Shown: positions 10,912 to 22,735, numbered from the stretch's first letter. The stretch: 64,000 nt of DNA from Allomyces arbusculus (GCA_027604705.1 JADHYV010000021.1:248001-312000); one strand, 5' to 3'. Translations and numbers: made by a program. The notes: generated by a model from the sequence alone, not told the origin.

Positions 10912-11820
10912 TCAAGCAAAAAACCCCCACTTCTTGACCTGCGTGCCTGTCTTCTTGGCCAGGTCGGCCTGCTCGGCCTCGAGCTTGAGCGTTTCTGCCA
11001 ATCGGTGGTGCAGCAACGAGGCCATATTTGCACCAGTGCGCGTCATCTCGCGCAACAGCGACGGCTCGATCCCACCCGACCCGGATTTTTGAACGTGTGC
11101 GACCGACGCGTCCGGGTTGGCAAAGACAAAGAGCCTTGCCGACGCGACTTGCTCCTCAAGCAACGCCGCGTCGAGAATGTGCCGCGTGCCTATCTTGTTG
11201 ACAGTCACGCACAACGGCAGGTCGGCGATCCCGGCAATCGGCTTCGCAGCGGCCGGGTCGTCGACGACCTCAAAGTCCTGCTCACCGTCAGCGAGATCGA
11301 CGAGCGTGGTGGCTGGTACTGTCGTGGTCGCGAGCGCGGCCTTGACGGCAAGGAACAGTGCGTCGGCCACGTTCCCCGCGACGGCGAGCACGACCGCGTC
11401 AATGTAGACGACCCAGCATGTGGATTCCGGGATAATGCACAGCTGTGTGAGGTCGATCCCGGCAAGTGCGTTGCGTGTGAACCGCCGCGTGAGCAATTGC
11501 GTCCACTCGGTATTGACGTCGTCGAGCGATCGGGTGTCGCCGAGCGAGACGGCAGCGGTCGGCGCGCAGTCGACCGAGCACTCGAATCGCCCGCAGTTGG
11601 GTGCGTCCGGGTCGACTTGATCCACGTCCACCTTGACGCCAACGAGAATGTCAGTGCCGTCGAGCTGCAGCCGGCACGATCCGGACGCGTTGGCGAGGAC
11701 ACCCGTTTCGAGAACGAGGTCACGAAATTGCGTGCGCTTGCGGCCGTCGGCGCGCACGTCGGCGAGCACGCCGGAGGTGATATATTGTGCCTCGGCGGGC
11801 GAGATGAGCGGGTTGACCAT
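10912..11820 (-). CDS. RRP42: Exosome complex core subunit Rrp42 (EXOSC7), RNase PH fold
   Basis: Structural subunit of the six-membered RNase PH-like ring of the RNA exosome, which handles 3' processing and decay of rRNA, snoRNA and mRNA in nucleus and cytoplasm. A single exon of 302 residues, close to EXOSC7 length. Matches in order: VRADGRKRTQFRDLVLETG at the start, SGSCRLQLDGTDILVGVKVD, a ring-interface segment LTQLCIIPESTCWVVYIDAV, and the C-terminal VTVNKIGTRHILDAALLEEQ. As in eukaryotic Rrp42, no catalytic site is expected. The start is the ATG at 11820; longer readings begin with non-ATG codons. Faces SNX3 across a 621 nt divergent promoter. Confidence 0.93.
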   Translation of the reverse strand: MVNPLISPAEAQYITSGVLADVRADGRKRTQFRDLVLETGVLANASGSCRLQLDGTDILVGVKVDVDQVDPDAPNCGRFECSVDCAPTAAVSLGDTRSLDDVNTEWTQLLTRRFTRNALAGIDLTQLCIIPESTCWVVYIDAVVLAVAGNVADALFLAVKAALATTTVPATTLVDLADGEQDFEVVDDPAAAKPIAGIADLPLCVTVNKIGTRHILDAALLEEQVASARLFVFANPDASVAHVQKSGSGGIEPSLLREMTRTGANMASLLHHRLAETLKLEAEQADLAKKTGTQVKKWGFFA

Positions 11821-12441
11821 TGAGCGGGCTTGGCTGTGGTGGTTTGCGCGGTTGGGTCGTGGGTGGGCCGGATCGCCTGGTTGCAAATGATAGAGCGTGA
11901 GCCCAAGAGACTATTGCGGCCAGTCGTGAGCGACCGTTGTTGGTCGGTGTCGAGATACGCTGTGCTGATTGCGGAGCATGGCGCCAATGCCGCGTCGAGG
12001 TGGTCAATGCGCCTCTGTCAGGTGCAGGCACGGGAAGTGCTTCCAGGCGCGTCTCTGTCGCTGATGCCAAGTAATTCGAGAAAGCAAGAGGAAGCGCGTG
12101 CTGACGCTTGTTCGCATTTCTTTTCTTTTGGGCCAAGGTCGGCACTCTGCCGTGCATTGTTGCGCTTGGTTGGGTCCTCCTTGAGCCTCCGACGCTTGCA
12201 TCGTCAGCAGCAACCACGACGGCACCACGTCCACGACATCGGCAGCTCCGGCAACGCCCAGTGCTTACCGCGACTACACGCACTGCACGCAATCGCGACC
12301 GCCAGCCCCACACGACCCACTGCTGCAAGCGCGCCAGCTCACCCAAGAAAGTGTTCGCGCCATCGGAGTACCAACCCCGCCCCACCAACATCCCCGACCC
12401 GACGACGCGCCCAACCTCGCTCGCCGTGAATTTCTGCCAGT
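11821..12441. promoter_or_regulatory. Divergent promoter region between RRP42 and SNX3
   Basis: 621 nt with no supported coding sequence between two divergent start codons. No named element seen; GC-rich with short poly-CAC and CGC strings. Confidence 0.4.
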
Positions 12442-13062
12442 ATGAGTTTCTTCGACAACGTGCCGACTGTCACGCACCGGTCGTTCATGCCGGACGTGCA
12501 GCCGACACTCGACCCGCCGCCGCGTACGGTCCGCCCCGAGGACGATCTCTACGCGCTGCCCGAAAACTTCTTGGAGGTGGAAGTGCGCAACCCGCAGACG
12601 CAGGGTATCGGCCGCAAAATGTACACCGACTACGAGATTGTGTGCCGCACGAACCTGCCCACCTTCAAGCATGCGGCCTCGGTCGTGCGCCGCCGGTACT
12701 CGGACTTTGAGTGGTTCAAGTACGTGCTCGAGCGCGAGTGCCCGCACGTCAATATCCCGCCTCTGCCCGGGAAGGTTTTTACGAATCGGTTCTCGGACGA
12801 GGTCATTGAGGACCGCCGGCTCGGGCTCGAGCGGTTCTTGCAAATGTACGTTTTCCCGATGGATGGGGCCAGCAAGGCCGGCACACGTCGAATTGCTGAG
12901 GGTCGAACGCGTCAGCGCATCCAACGATCGCTTGATCGCTCACCACGTTTTCTTTTCCCTCGACGTAGCGTAACGGGCCACCCATTGATCCAGACCGGCA
13001 GCAAGATCCTCGTGCCATTCGTGCAGGACCCAAACTTTTCGCGCGACGCGTACGGTTACTGA
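12442..13062 (+). CDS. SNX3: Sorting nexin-3 (Snx3/Grd19), PX domain
   Basis: Binds phosphatidylinositol 3-phosphate on early endosomes and works with retromer to return cargo to the Golgi. Two exons, 12442-12845 and 12969-13062, give 165 residues, nearly the size of human SNX3 (162). The PX domain covers most of the protein: [19 protein letters not shown], the phosphoinositide-binding [10 protein letters not shown] (Arg-Arg-Tyr), PPLPGK with the following basic stretch, and [17 protein letters not shown] at the end. The 123 nt intron uses GTACGT and interrupts the helix before HPLIQTG. Convergent with the TCP11 gene. Confidence 0.95.
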   Translation: MSFFDNVPTVTHRSFMPDVQPTLDPPPRTVRPEDDLYALPENFLEVEVRNPQTQGIGRKMYTDYEIVCRTNLPTFKHAASVVRRRYSDFEWFKYVLERECPHVNIPPLPGKVFTNRFSDEVIEDRRLGLERFLQMYVFPMDGASKAGTRRIAEGRTRQRIQRSLDRSPRFLFPRRSVTGHPLIQTGSKILVPFVQDPNFSRDAYGY

Positions 13063-13806
13063 TCGATCCGTGCCTATTCGTTGCTGCTTGTTGTCGTCGT
13101 CATCTTTGTTGCTGCCGTCGTCCTGTCCTTATTTCCTCGCTGTGTGTATTGCGTGCCGCTGCGGTGCGCGGAGCTCGCTCCGCTCCGCTCCGGTCCGTTT
13201 CGTCGTGGTTCCTCTCTTTCTGTCGGGTCGCTCCCCTGCTCGTTCATTTTGGTCGTTCGTTCCATTTTCTCGCCGCTCCCTGCTGCGGCGGCGCGTTGGT
13301 CGGTTCGCTGGTCGGCGGTCATTTCCTTCTTGTGATTCTGGGCGTTGTATATCTCCGTTTGCCCCCTCATTCTTGTGTTCCTTTGTGTCAGTCTGTTCCT
13401 TTCTGCCCGTCGACCGTGCGACAGGTCGAGGTCGACGAGAACACACTCGAAAACACATCTGTTCGTTTCCGTGAGGGCACGGGCGAGGAAAGCGGGACGC
13501 AAACCAGGCAACGTAAAACGAACTAGCGGCCTTGGTTGATCACCTTATTTACAAAGCGCTTTTCGCGACGGCCGAGAAATCAAGCACAAGCGGCTTCCCA
13601 TCCCATCCACCAGATCCTCCTCTTCCTCCACTACGACGAGCAACGAAACGAAACGAACCGAAGCTGAAAGACACGGTCGTGCCGATAACGCCCAGCGGGT
13701 CGGCCCCTGTCTTCCAGAACGCAAGCACAAACCAAGCCCTACTCCCTACGCCCGGCTTTCCTCATTCCATCGTTCCCTCCCTCGTCTCCACCTTCTCCAC
13801 CTCCAT
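13063..13806. other. Convergent intergenic stretch, SNX3 / TCP11 gene
   Basis: 744 nt between two stop codons. It is T- and C-rich near 13080-13420 on the plus strand, as expected for 3' untranslated and termination sequence. No gene supported. Confidence 0.5.
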
Positions 13807-16800
13807 TTACGCATCCGCCAACACCCGCGCCAAAATCGCATCGTACCACGCGGCATACACCTGCTTATTGTGCCGCGCGACCGCGGCCAGCCGGCGGGCG
13901 ACCGCATTCAGGGGCGCCTCCACCACATCCAGCCCGTTGGCCACCAACGAATCACGACGCATCCGCGCGCGCCCGTCGGCCGCGGCCGCATCCAATGCCA
14001 GCCGGTGCCGGACACTCGCGGCCACACGCCGCGCGACCATCGACGAGACCGCGTCGTTCCGTGCGGGCGCAGCGGTCTTGGCGACCAGCGACGCCAGCAG
14101 GGCGCGCTGGTCGGGAGGAAGCATTCCGGCCTGGGCGACGGCGTCGACCACGGCATCTACAAGGTGTTGCGCGGTTGAGGGGGCCGTATCGGTCAAAGGC
14201 GTGCCGCGGTCCGGGTCGATCCCAAGCACCGTGAGCAGGCGCGCGGCCAGCGCCTGGGCGGCGGGCACCGCACGCGGTGCGGTGGTCGGGCGTGCACCGC
14301 GGGTCCCCGCAAGGGGAGCGGCACTCACGTCCAGCGTGACAGTCGCGTTGCGGAACCACGGGACAGCGTTGCGCGCGACCATGCACAGTGCGGCGGCCGT
14401 GGCCAGAGCCTGCAGGGCGGCTTGGGCGTCGCGCAGCCGCTGCGCATCAAGCGCGAGCGTCTCGGGCACCGAGTCGAGGTCAATGGGCGTCGCGGACATG
14501 ACGAGAGCGACAAGGGCGTCGTGATAAACATCCTCGAACTTGGGCCGCGTCGCATCGGTCAGTGGAACACCCTCCGGGTTACGTGCGCGGCACGTAGCGA
14601 GTTGGTCGCGCGCAGCGGTGCCGAGCCACGCGTCAGTCCGCGCGAGCGCGGCGGTCGGATCCTCGACGAGGGCGAGCCGTTCAGCAAACTTCTTGGCCTC
14701 GTACTCGACGGCCTGCGCCTGCAGGACCGGACGCAGCTGGTGCAAGTGGAAATTGGCCATATCGAGCTGCATCTTTTCGAGTAGGTCGTGGATCTCGACA
14801 ATCACGTCCCCAAGCGCCGGCTTTTGCGCCAGAGCCTGGATCTCGGCGTCGCGCGCGGGAGCGGCAATCTGGAGCATGAGCCGCATGATCGTGCCGAGCA
14901 GCGCCTGCACGTCAATCTCGCGCGTGTGCGTCCACTGCTGCTGGAGGAGGTCCGGGTCGAGCGCGCCTTCGATCGCCGCGCGTAAAGCGGGCGCGTCCTG
15001 CGCCATGCCGACGAGCGCCGTGCGCACTTCGCCCACGAGATCGATCAGGAACGACAGGTCGCCCTGTGCGGCCAAGTACTCGATCCGTTCCTTGAACGCG
15101 CGCTGCGCGGCCAACTTGACGGCGCGCGCGACCGAGTTCGTTTCCGTCGGCGCACGCAGCTGGAACTCCGGGTTCACGACCAACTCGTGCGCGAGCGCGT
15201 GGTTCGTGGCAATGTCGCGGATCCGGCGCCGCGGGTCATCGCTCGGACCGCGCGCATGCTCCGGCGGTGTCGGCGGCATTGGCTGCACGCGCACGGGCGA
15301 CTCGGCGCGCGGCTGTGTGCGGTGCGCCTCGGCGTCGTCAACGACCACAAGTTGCGCGGCACGCTTGCTTGGCGACGACGGGACCAGGACCGAGTCGTCG
15401 GCGGGGGACGCTGACCGTGCGTCCGCGGGAGCGTCTTCGAGGACGTGTGCGAGCCCTTCGCGGTCGAGCGCGGCTTGCATTTGCGCAACGCCAGCGTCGC
15501 CCGCGACGTGTGCGAGCCGCTGTTGCATGACGCGCACCTGCGCGAGAATCGACGGGCGCCATTCGGCGTCGGTCACGTCCGACGTGCCAGTCACGTTGGC
15601 GAGGAGGCGCACGAGTTCGAGCGCGTGCGCAACGAGGTTGGTGACGATGCCCTGCGTGTCGCGCGACTTGAAGGCTTCGAAGGTCGTGTGGTACGCAAAC
15701 CAAGCTTGCAGGAAGGCCGACAAATCCGTGTAGAGCGAGGTGCGCGAGACGGTGGCCGCGGACTTCGCGGTGCGTGGCGCCGCGTGCTTGACGAGCTGCA
15801 CAAGGGCGTCGTGCATGGTGCGTGCGGTGCCAAGGAGTTCCTGATGTAGATTAAGTAATCAGTTTGCGTAAACAAAAGTGACGGGTGGACTGGGTGGGCA
15901 TCAAGCGTACCTGCTCCAATGGCCCGTTCGGGTCCTCGACAATCTCGTTCGTGTGCGCGAGCAGCATGAACACGCTCAAGAAGACGCGCGTCGGCGTCTT
16001 GCCGAGGTCGGGCGGGTCAATCGCTGTCTTCTTGACGCGCTGCAGGAACCGGCCCGTAATCTTGATGACAAGCGGTTTCTGGAGAACCGCCGCGGCCTCG
16101 GCAAACGGCATCGCCGCGAGCCGCTCGAGACCAAGAGCACCGCGCAGTGCCGACGGTACGACCACTGACCCGGCGACGGGTTTCTTCTTGCCAGCCGACG
16201 ACGACGCGGTCTTGACCGGTTTAGCGGGCGACGCGCTCGGCGACGCAGCGTTACTCGCAGGCACCGACGCCGCGTTCACCGCAGCAGGCTTACGCAGCGC
16301 GACGAGCAACTTGCGCACGTCCGCAATCACGGGCGTGACCGTGACCTCGCGCCACCACCGCTGCAGCCGCGCGGCGGCCTGGTGCTTACGGTACAAGTCA
16401 TTCAACAGCGCGTCGGGCCCTTCGGGCGCGTACATCCACGCGGCCCGCGGGAGGGCCTGCAACTGCATCCGGCGCCACTGCGACGCGCGCAGCTTTTTGT
16501 CCAACAAACGCTGCAACCGGCGCGTGCGCGCGGCCGACATGGCATTCGCGCGCTTGGCCACTTCCTTGGCGTGCCGCACCGCGTCCGCGGCAAGCGTCGC
16601 ACGGCGCATCGTCCATTCGCGGCGGTTGCGCTCGGCGTCGTCGAGCGCACGCGCCATATCATCGCGCGCGGAAGCCGACGCGGCGGCGCGCGCGGCCTCG
16701 GCGGCACTGGCCGCAGCGACAATGTGGTCATGGTGGTGCGCGAGCTTGGTGAGCCGTTCGCGGAGCAGGGCGGCGCGTTTTTGCGCAGCCGAGTCAATGG

Positions 16801-17023
16801 AGGCCGGTTCGGTCGGGTCGGATTCGGCGTCTGACGCGGACCCCGACGCGGAGGCCGACCTGGAGCCGATGTCGGAGTGCGCCGAGTCGGTGCGTCTTGG
16901 GAACCGCTGGGCAACGTGCCGTGGGCGCTTGGCGACGCGGCGCAGCTGGCCATTGTCGATTTCGAAGGCGACGCTGGTCGTGGGCGACCCCGGGCGCTTG
17001 GCGAGCTGGCAGTCCATGGTCAT
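13807..17023 (-). CDS. TCP11/SOK1 family protein
   Basis: Two exons, 17023-15911 and 15840-13807, joined over a 70 nt intron (GTACGC donor), give 1048 residues. TCP11 proteins are helical and in fungi include Sok1, linked genetically to protein kinase A signalling; their biochemical role is unclear. The N-terminal 150 residues are low-complexity (Ser/Asp/Glu). Residues about 150-260 form a charged coiled coil (AQKRAALLRERLTKLAHHHD). A helical segment follows with LNDLYRKHQAAARLQRWW, then an Ala/Lys/Pro linker, then the TCP11 domain through to the C-terminus, including MANFHLHQLRPVLQAQAVEY and the all-helical Ala-rich end. The start is the first of two close ATGs (17023, 17017). Very Ala-rich throughout. 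Family assignment is good; function is not resolved. Confidence 0.82.
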
Positions 17024-17620
17024 GGTCGTGCTGAGGAGCGCGGAGCAAATCCGCTGCAGAGAGGGAGGAACGCGAGCGGGTTCCTTGGCGAGGAGAACAG
17101 GTTCTGCGTGACCGGACGAGCGGAGCGAGCGTTGGTGAGTAGTTGGAGCGGAAGGGATGTTCAATGGTGGAGGACGCCGAGGCAGCGCGGTTCCTGAGCC
17201 AGGCAAAAACGCGTCGTTCCTTGCTGGCGCGACCAAAGCACGTCTCGCAGCTTGGCTCACGATCGTCATGAACCAGCAACATCGCGTTTGCCAGCAAATC
17301 CGTACCAATGGCCGAGTCGCTGCACTTCGTTAAGCGACGACAGCGCGCTGTGCTGGCCAGCAGCAGACGGCGGATCTGGCCTTGGCGACCTCGAAATGAG
17401 AGCTTGTTCCGTCGCGATGGCGCCAGTTGTTGGGCTTGAACGGGTAGCGGGTCGAGCGGCCTATAAATAACGGCAAGCGGCAGGAACGGCGCGGTTGCGG
17501 GTGCTTCCAGCGTCAGCAGCTGCGGACGATTATTACGTCGAATAATCGCGGAGCGGTCATCATTTCCAGAGCCATCGTCCTCGGCATCCCGAAGACGTGT
17601 GCAAACAGGAACCCCGCCAG
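17024..17620. other. Upstream region of the TCP11 gene
   Basis: No supported gene in 597 nt. A TATAAATA string lies at about 17461-17468 on the plus strand, in the wrong orientation for the TCP11 gene. Probably promoter of the TCP11 gene and 3' flank of the small gene beyond. Confidence 0.35.
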
Positions 17621-18134
17621 TCATGAGGCGGCGGCGAGACACGCTCCCTCTTTGTCGACCTTCCACCAAAAGCTGTATCCTATCGGTGGGTAGCGAACAC
17701 CATGGGTGCGCGACAGCGTGACCTGCTGGCGTGCTGCTGCTGCTGCTGCTGCTCCTGCTGCTCCCCTGCTGCCCGTCACGTCCGCAGTCGCATCTCTCAT
17801 GTCCGCCTGCCAGATATCGAATCGGTTGTGCCAAATGACCAGCATCGTCTCATCCTGCTCCCTCTCTCTAGGCCAGGACCAGTCGCCATCGCTCCGCGTC
17901 ACATCATGAACCAATCAATGTAATGCGAGCATATGTACCTGTTTCAACGTTGACTTGCACGCACTTGCGGGAGAGGACGCGCACCAAGCCCCGTTGCAGA
18001 TTTGACTGCCAGTCGCGCGTCTGGAACTTGGTTGGCCTCCAGGAGCGTGTCCGACACCGACTGGGCGCCACTCGCTTGACCACAAGGTCGCCGGCACCGG
18101 CCACGCTAGCGTCGATGGTGTTCTGTTTAGTCAT
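17621..18134 (-). CDS. Small two-exon gene of unknown function
   Basis: Proposed from the sequence: exon 18134-17965, intron 17964-17868 with the window's favourite GTGCGT donor and a CCTAG acceptor, exon 17867-17621. The lengths (170 + 247) sum to 139 codons, 138 residues. The N-terminal half is basic (RCRTRSWRPTKFQTRDWQSN); the second starts KEREQDETMLVIWHNRFDIW, continues with an Ala run from a CAG/CTG repeat at about 17726-17760, and ends RYPPIGYSFWWKVDKEG and a stop. Several Trp residues and a good splice fit argue for a real gene, perhaps a small cytoskeletal or flagellar protein, but I recognise no family. More 5' exons may exist. Confidence 0.4.
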
Positions 18135-19291
18135 CCCCGCAAGTCGTGCTCACCGCGCACCTCAGCTAGGTAGATGCTGGTTAGGCTGTGTGCGCCTCCT
18201 TGCTTCAGCCGTTATTGCGCCCTCTCCGCTCTGCGCAAGCTGCTCAATGCGGTGGAACAATCGTTTCTCTGACCTTGCAGTTGTTGACACAGGTGTTGCG
18301 CAGACTGCGTTCTGGAAGTGATTCGGTTCAGGTTTGCAACAAGAAGCGTGCCATCATGCCGACGTTAGGTTACGAACTATCGACGACCAGTTATTGTACC
18401 GTCAAGGGTCTTCTCTCACGGAGAGGAGAGTTGGAGGGGTCAAGATTGTTAACTTACGAAACGTAGACCGTTCGAGCGTCTTGGCGCAAGGACGATGTTT
18501 ATTGGCTGACCTGCTACAAACCGTGCACGCCTAATGACCGTCGCTGGGAGAGCAATACGCAGAAGCAAGAATAGGAGAACCAGGGTGCAGCGTGGGGGTC
18601 AGCTCCGATACCAAAAATTGTCTGCCCGTGCACCTGGTCTGCCGTCCTCAGCAACATGAACGCGCGGGCAGCCGTTGAAGGGGGCGACAAGCAAGCTAGC
18701 CCCCTGTAAACGCAACCCATCAACCAACTCAACCTCCCCCACCCGACCAACCCAACAAATTCGACGAATCGGCGCCACGGAGAATGTCCGCGACGCGGCG
18801 GCGGGCTGCGAGCCGTGCCTCGCACACGGGGCGCGCATGTCGCGCCTCCTTATCGCCACACTGCACGTAGCGTGGCGCGACGGAATAGCGCGGGGCACGA
18901 CGATGGCCACGGACCACAGCAATCTGGCCCGGTAGCGTCTTGGCGCAGAGGAAGCGCGCAGGGCCGAAAATTGAGGTCGTCGGATCGAAACCCACAGACG
19001 TTTTGTCGCTGCCGAGTCCGCCCAGGATCCGAATCGTCATGCTCCCGACGTGCTTTTTGTTCTGAATAGCGATCCAGTTTTACTGTGACGTTTGTCTGCT
19101 TTGAACTCAACTCCAAACAGGATCAACCGTGCTAAAATCGCTTGACCAGCCTTGTGGGATGTGCCCAGAGCAGCACGAGTCAACGGGGCGCGTCACCTTC
19201 CACGTTGTTGGTGCTCGTCTTCCCTGCTCGTTGCTCGACGCTGCAACGCTGTGTGCCCCGGCCGTCCTACTCTCCTCGCCGACTTGCTGCA
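18135..19291. other. Gene-poor stretch before NTA1
   Basis: No gene I can support. A 103-codon open frame on the minus strand (19040-18729, starting MTIRILGGLGSDKTS) has plausible composition but no recognised family and no matching neighbour exon, so it is not called. Confidence 0.4.
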
Positions 19292-20475
19292 ATGAAAATT
19301 GGTCAGCATCTGGTCTTCTTTGGTCCATTGGGGCCGCGCAATGAACATTCCATCAACCAATGAATGAACAAACAACAAATCGGCCCCGCTCTTGTCAACA
19401 GGATTCTGCCAGTTTGAACCGAAGTTCAAGGACCCGGATGCCAACTTTGCCACGATCAACGAATGGACCGAAGAGTGTGTTTCTGTTCCTGTTCGCCATT
19501 GTGATCAGTTGTTCATCCGGACTTGGCTGATCGCCAGACCAAACCAATTCGACCCTACACCAGCATGGAACCCGGCGACGTGGACGTGCTGATGCTCCCG
19601 GAAATGGGGTTCACCGGGTACACGTTCAAGGACCTCGACGACATTCGCCCGTTTCTCGAATCGCACGACGGCCGCACCGTGCAGTGGTGCCAGCGCACGG
19701 CGCGCCGATTGGACGCGTGGGTCGTGGCCGGATTCCCGTCGACGGTGGTGGAGAATGGCGTGCCCAAGTACTACAACTCGATGTGCGTCGTGGACCGCAC
19801 AGGCGCCGTCGTGGCTATTTACCACAAGCATTTCCTGTTCGAGACGGACGAGCGGTGGGCACATGAGGGGCCATCGTTTCGCGCGGTTCAGGATACCGAG
19901 TTTGGCACGGTACGCGTTGCGGTCGTGAATGTGCTGTGTGGTCGCGTTTCCGAGTGAAGCTGACTCTCTTCGGTCTTGTCGTATCGCGCACGTAGATCGG
20001 ATTCGGTACGCCGTTGCACGCTGGTCGCGACGCAACGCATTCCCCACTCACTCTCAATCCCGTCCTCCACGTAGGCATTTGCATGGACCTGAACCCGCGG
20101 CAATTCAAGACCGACTGGTACCTGTGCGAATTCGCTAACTTCCACGCGACCAAGCGGTCTAAGCTGATCTTGTGCTGTATGGCGTGGTTGCGCCCGAAAG
20201 ACGAGCCCGCCGACTCGGGCGAGACCAACACGACCATGACGATCCCCTACTGGATCGAGCGCCTGCGCCCGCTCGACGGGTCCGACACGACCGTCGTCAT
20301 TTGCAACCGCACGGGCGGTGGCGCCGCCGAGGAGGGAGCCCGGTTTTGTGGGCATAGTTGCGTGATTCGGTTCCATAAGAACGCGGGGGTCGAGGTCGGG
20401 CATTGCGGCGAGAACGACGGGCTGTTTATTTTTGATTTGGATGCGTTTGGTGATGTCGATGATGACAATGAGTGA
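19292..20475 (+). CDS. NTA1: Protein N-terminal asparagine/glutamine amidase, nitrilase superfamily (Nta1 type)
   Basis: Deamidates N-terminal Asn/Gln to Asp/Glu, feeding proteins into the Arg/N-degron pathway. Exons read as 19292-19301 (10 nt), 19402-19474, 19564 to about 19940, and 20075-20475, about 286 residues. The tiny first exon gives MKIG, spliced to FCQFEPKFKDPDANF, the usual first strand of nitrilases. The Glu-Lys-Cys triad is visible: LPEMGFTGY (Glu), YHKHFLFE (Lys) and GICMDLNP (Cys nucleophile). The donor of the third intron is uncertain (ACG/GTACGC at 19909 breaks frame with the acceptor; G/GTCGCG at 19940 keeps it), so a few residues before the Cys motif may be wrong. Yeast Nta1 is longer (457); this is a compact version. 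Convergent with the PPR gene, 98 nt apart. Confidence 0.87.
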
Positions 20476-20573
20476 TTCGCAAATGGACCGTTTTGATTTG
20501 GATTAGCACACCATTCTTTAGTACAAAGCAAAAATGATCTTTTCCCACTCATCCACGCACACATGCTGCCGGC

Positions 20574-22291
20574 CTATTTGCGCACCTGCGTCCACTTGCG
20601 ACGCAACCGCGACAGCGACTTTTCCAGCGCCGACTCCTTGACCGCATACGTCTCGACAACCACCTCCCACTGGCGGGCGAGCTGCTCGTCGCCGCTCGTG
20701 CGCACCATGTACGCAACCCGATCAAAGTCGCGCGGCACGATGCGCACACCATACTCGCGCGCGCAGTGCAGGAGCAACGCCACCGCTTTGCGCGGGTACT
20801 CGACCGCGACCCCATTCACGCCCGTCACGACCAGCTTATACAGTACCGGCCGCGTCATCGTGTGCCGCGCCATGAACGCCTCGTGCGCCGAGGAACCGCG
20901 CATCGTTGGGTCGGCGCGCTGCCGTTCCTGAACGTAGCGAGCGCACGCTTTGCGCAGGTCGCGGTACCACACTTCCCAGGCCGCCCAGACGGCGACACCG
21001 TGGTGCCGCTTGGCGACGGCCGCCGCGGTCCACATGGTCGGTGCGTGTGCGCGGTCCGGCGCGTCGAGTTCTGTCGGCGGGGTGTCGCCGACAGCGGGTG
21101 CGGCAGAAGCGTCCGGTAGCGGGTCCTCCATGCAGTACGATAGCGCGAGACGGAAGGTCATGCCGTTGCGCCGCGGCATCCGGTCGAACACGGCCATACC
21201 GTCGTCGCCGTGGTGCGGGAAACACGTGGCCAGATACGCATTGAGCAGGTCGAGCGGGGTGTCGGGCGAGGGAGGGGCCTCATCGAGCGGCCGCACTGAC
21301 ACAGCGAGTTCGTCGATCAGCCGGTCAATTTCGGCGCGCGGGAGGAGCGCATCTACCTGGTCGCGCAACGACCGGCGCGCGCGCACCTGCTCGACGGACA
21401 CAGTCCAGAGCGCCTGGGCGCGCAGGTACTCGGACTGCATGTCCCACCGCGCAGCCTCGGCCCAAACGGCGCGCCCGAGCGTGGTCCAGTCCTGTGTGCG
21501 GCGCGCGCATGCCATGAGTGATCCAAACGTGCGCGCGTCCGGGCGGAACTCGGCGGCGAGACACTGCAAGTAGAAATCAAGTGCCTGCGGCGCATAGTCG
21601 CGGCGTTTCGACATGGCGTGCAGGAGAGAATTGATGGTGACAGTGGTTGGGACGAGATGGCTTGCGCGCATCGTGTCGAACAGCGACAGCGCCTTTTCGA
21701 CATCACCCGACTGCGCGCACACGGCCATCATCAGCGAATACGTGACTTCGTCGGGCAGCGCGTACTTGAGCTGCATCCGGTGGAACAGTTTCCAGGCCAC
21801 ATCGGTTGCGCGCAGGCGGTGGAACCCGGCAATCAGCGACGTGAACGTCGGCTGCGGAATCGCGCGGCCCGACGCCTCCCATTCGTCGACGAGATCGAGC
21901 GCACGATACGGCTGCTGCGCCTTGACGAGGTGGTCGACGAGAATCGTCAGCGAGTAGTCGTTGGCAAGTTTGCGTCGTTTCAGGTCGTTGAAGAAGACGA
22001 GCGCGGCTTGGATGTCGGCCTGTGCGAGCGCCCACAGTCGGTCGTTGTGGATTGGCGGCTCGAGCGGCAGCTTTGCGGTCTGCGCGAGCTGGTAGAGCTG
22101 CTCGACCACGTCCGTGTTTCCCCTCCGTGCCTACGGAATTGCGAAATCAGTTGGACATCGACGAACGTCGACACGGCGAGTTGAGAGAGACCATACGTTG
22201 ACCACCATGGCACGATGCAGCGCGACCAGACTGTTGAGCGGCGATAACCTCCTCTCATGCGCTGCCGGAACGCTGCTGCTGTTGCTGTCAT
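20574..22291 (-). CDS. Pentatricopeptide repeat (PPR) protein, probably mitochondrial
   Basis: PPR proteins bind organellar RNA and act in mitochondrial mRNA stability, processing or translation. Main exon 22130-20574; a first exon at 22291-22175 joined by a 44 nt intron gives 557 residues. The proposed first exon starts MTATAAAFRQRMRGGYRRS, Arg-rich with no acidic residues, like a mitochondrial presequence. Helical repeats include TYSLMMAVCAQSGDVEKALS, FTSLIAGFHRLRATDVAWKL and INSLLHAMSKRRDYAPQALD. The C-terminal third has no clear repeats. The first exon overlaps another good reading frame on the same strand (see the 22.1-22.7 kb entry), so the 5' end is less sure than the rest. Similar in plan to fungal PTCD- or Rmd9-like proteins; exact orthologue not determined. 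Confidence 0.85.
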
Positions 22292-22735
22292 CGGAGCTCC
22301 TGGTTGATGTGGCGTGCTCGTGCTGCACCCACTCGTTGATCGCCTGCGTGGCCTCGGTCGTGACCTTGACTATTGTCGCATCGTCGACCTTATTGAGGTC
22401 GCGCGTGTCAAGAATCGTGACATTTGACAGGTACGACGTCGGAAAGGGCGCGAGCGGTGCTGCCGTGCCATCGGTCTATTATTACGCATCGGTGCCAGTC
22501 GCGGATCATGGTCAACAATGGCGAAATTGGTCCATTTCGAGAATCGGTGCAGTTGCGGGTACTGACACTTAACCAGCGCGGCGCTGACCTTATCCACGGC
22601 GTCAGATGCTGTGCTGCAAGTCGTGGAAGTCGCCACATAGATTTGTTGGAACAGTTGCGCTTGCCGTTGCTGATCGAATCTCAAATTCGACTTGGTGGAG
22701 GAGGTCGGTGAGGTGATCGTGTTGATGTCTGATCA
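22131..22735 (-). CDS. Possible small gene overlapping the 5' exon of the PPR gene
   Basis: From an ATG at about 22735 the frame reads MIRHQHDHLTDLLHQVEFEI. After a presumed intron another frame opens with APFPTSYLSNVTILDTRDLN, then DDATIVKVTTEATQAINEWV, and stays open to a stop at 22131. That second stretch is protein-like (amphipathic helix, hydrophobic start) and clearly better than chance. It runs through the proposed first exon of the PPR gene in a different frame. Junctions are not resolved. It may be an independent small protein, or the PPR 5' end may be modelled wrongly. No family recognised. Confidence 0.3.

Noticed and set aside
13532-15733. Long Ala/Ser/Arg plus-strand frames opposite the TCP11 gene
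   Set aside because: Composition is that of a reverse-complement GC-rich exon; no motif and no fitting start.
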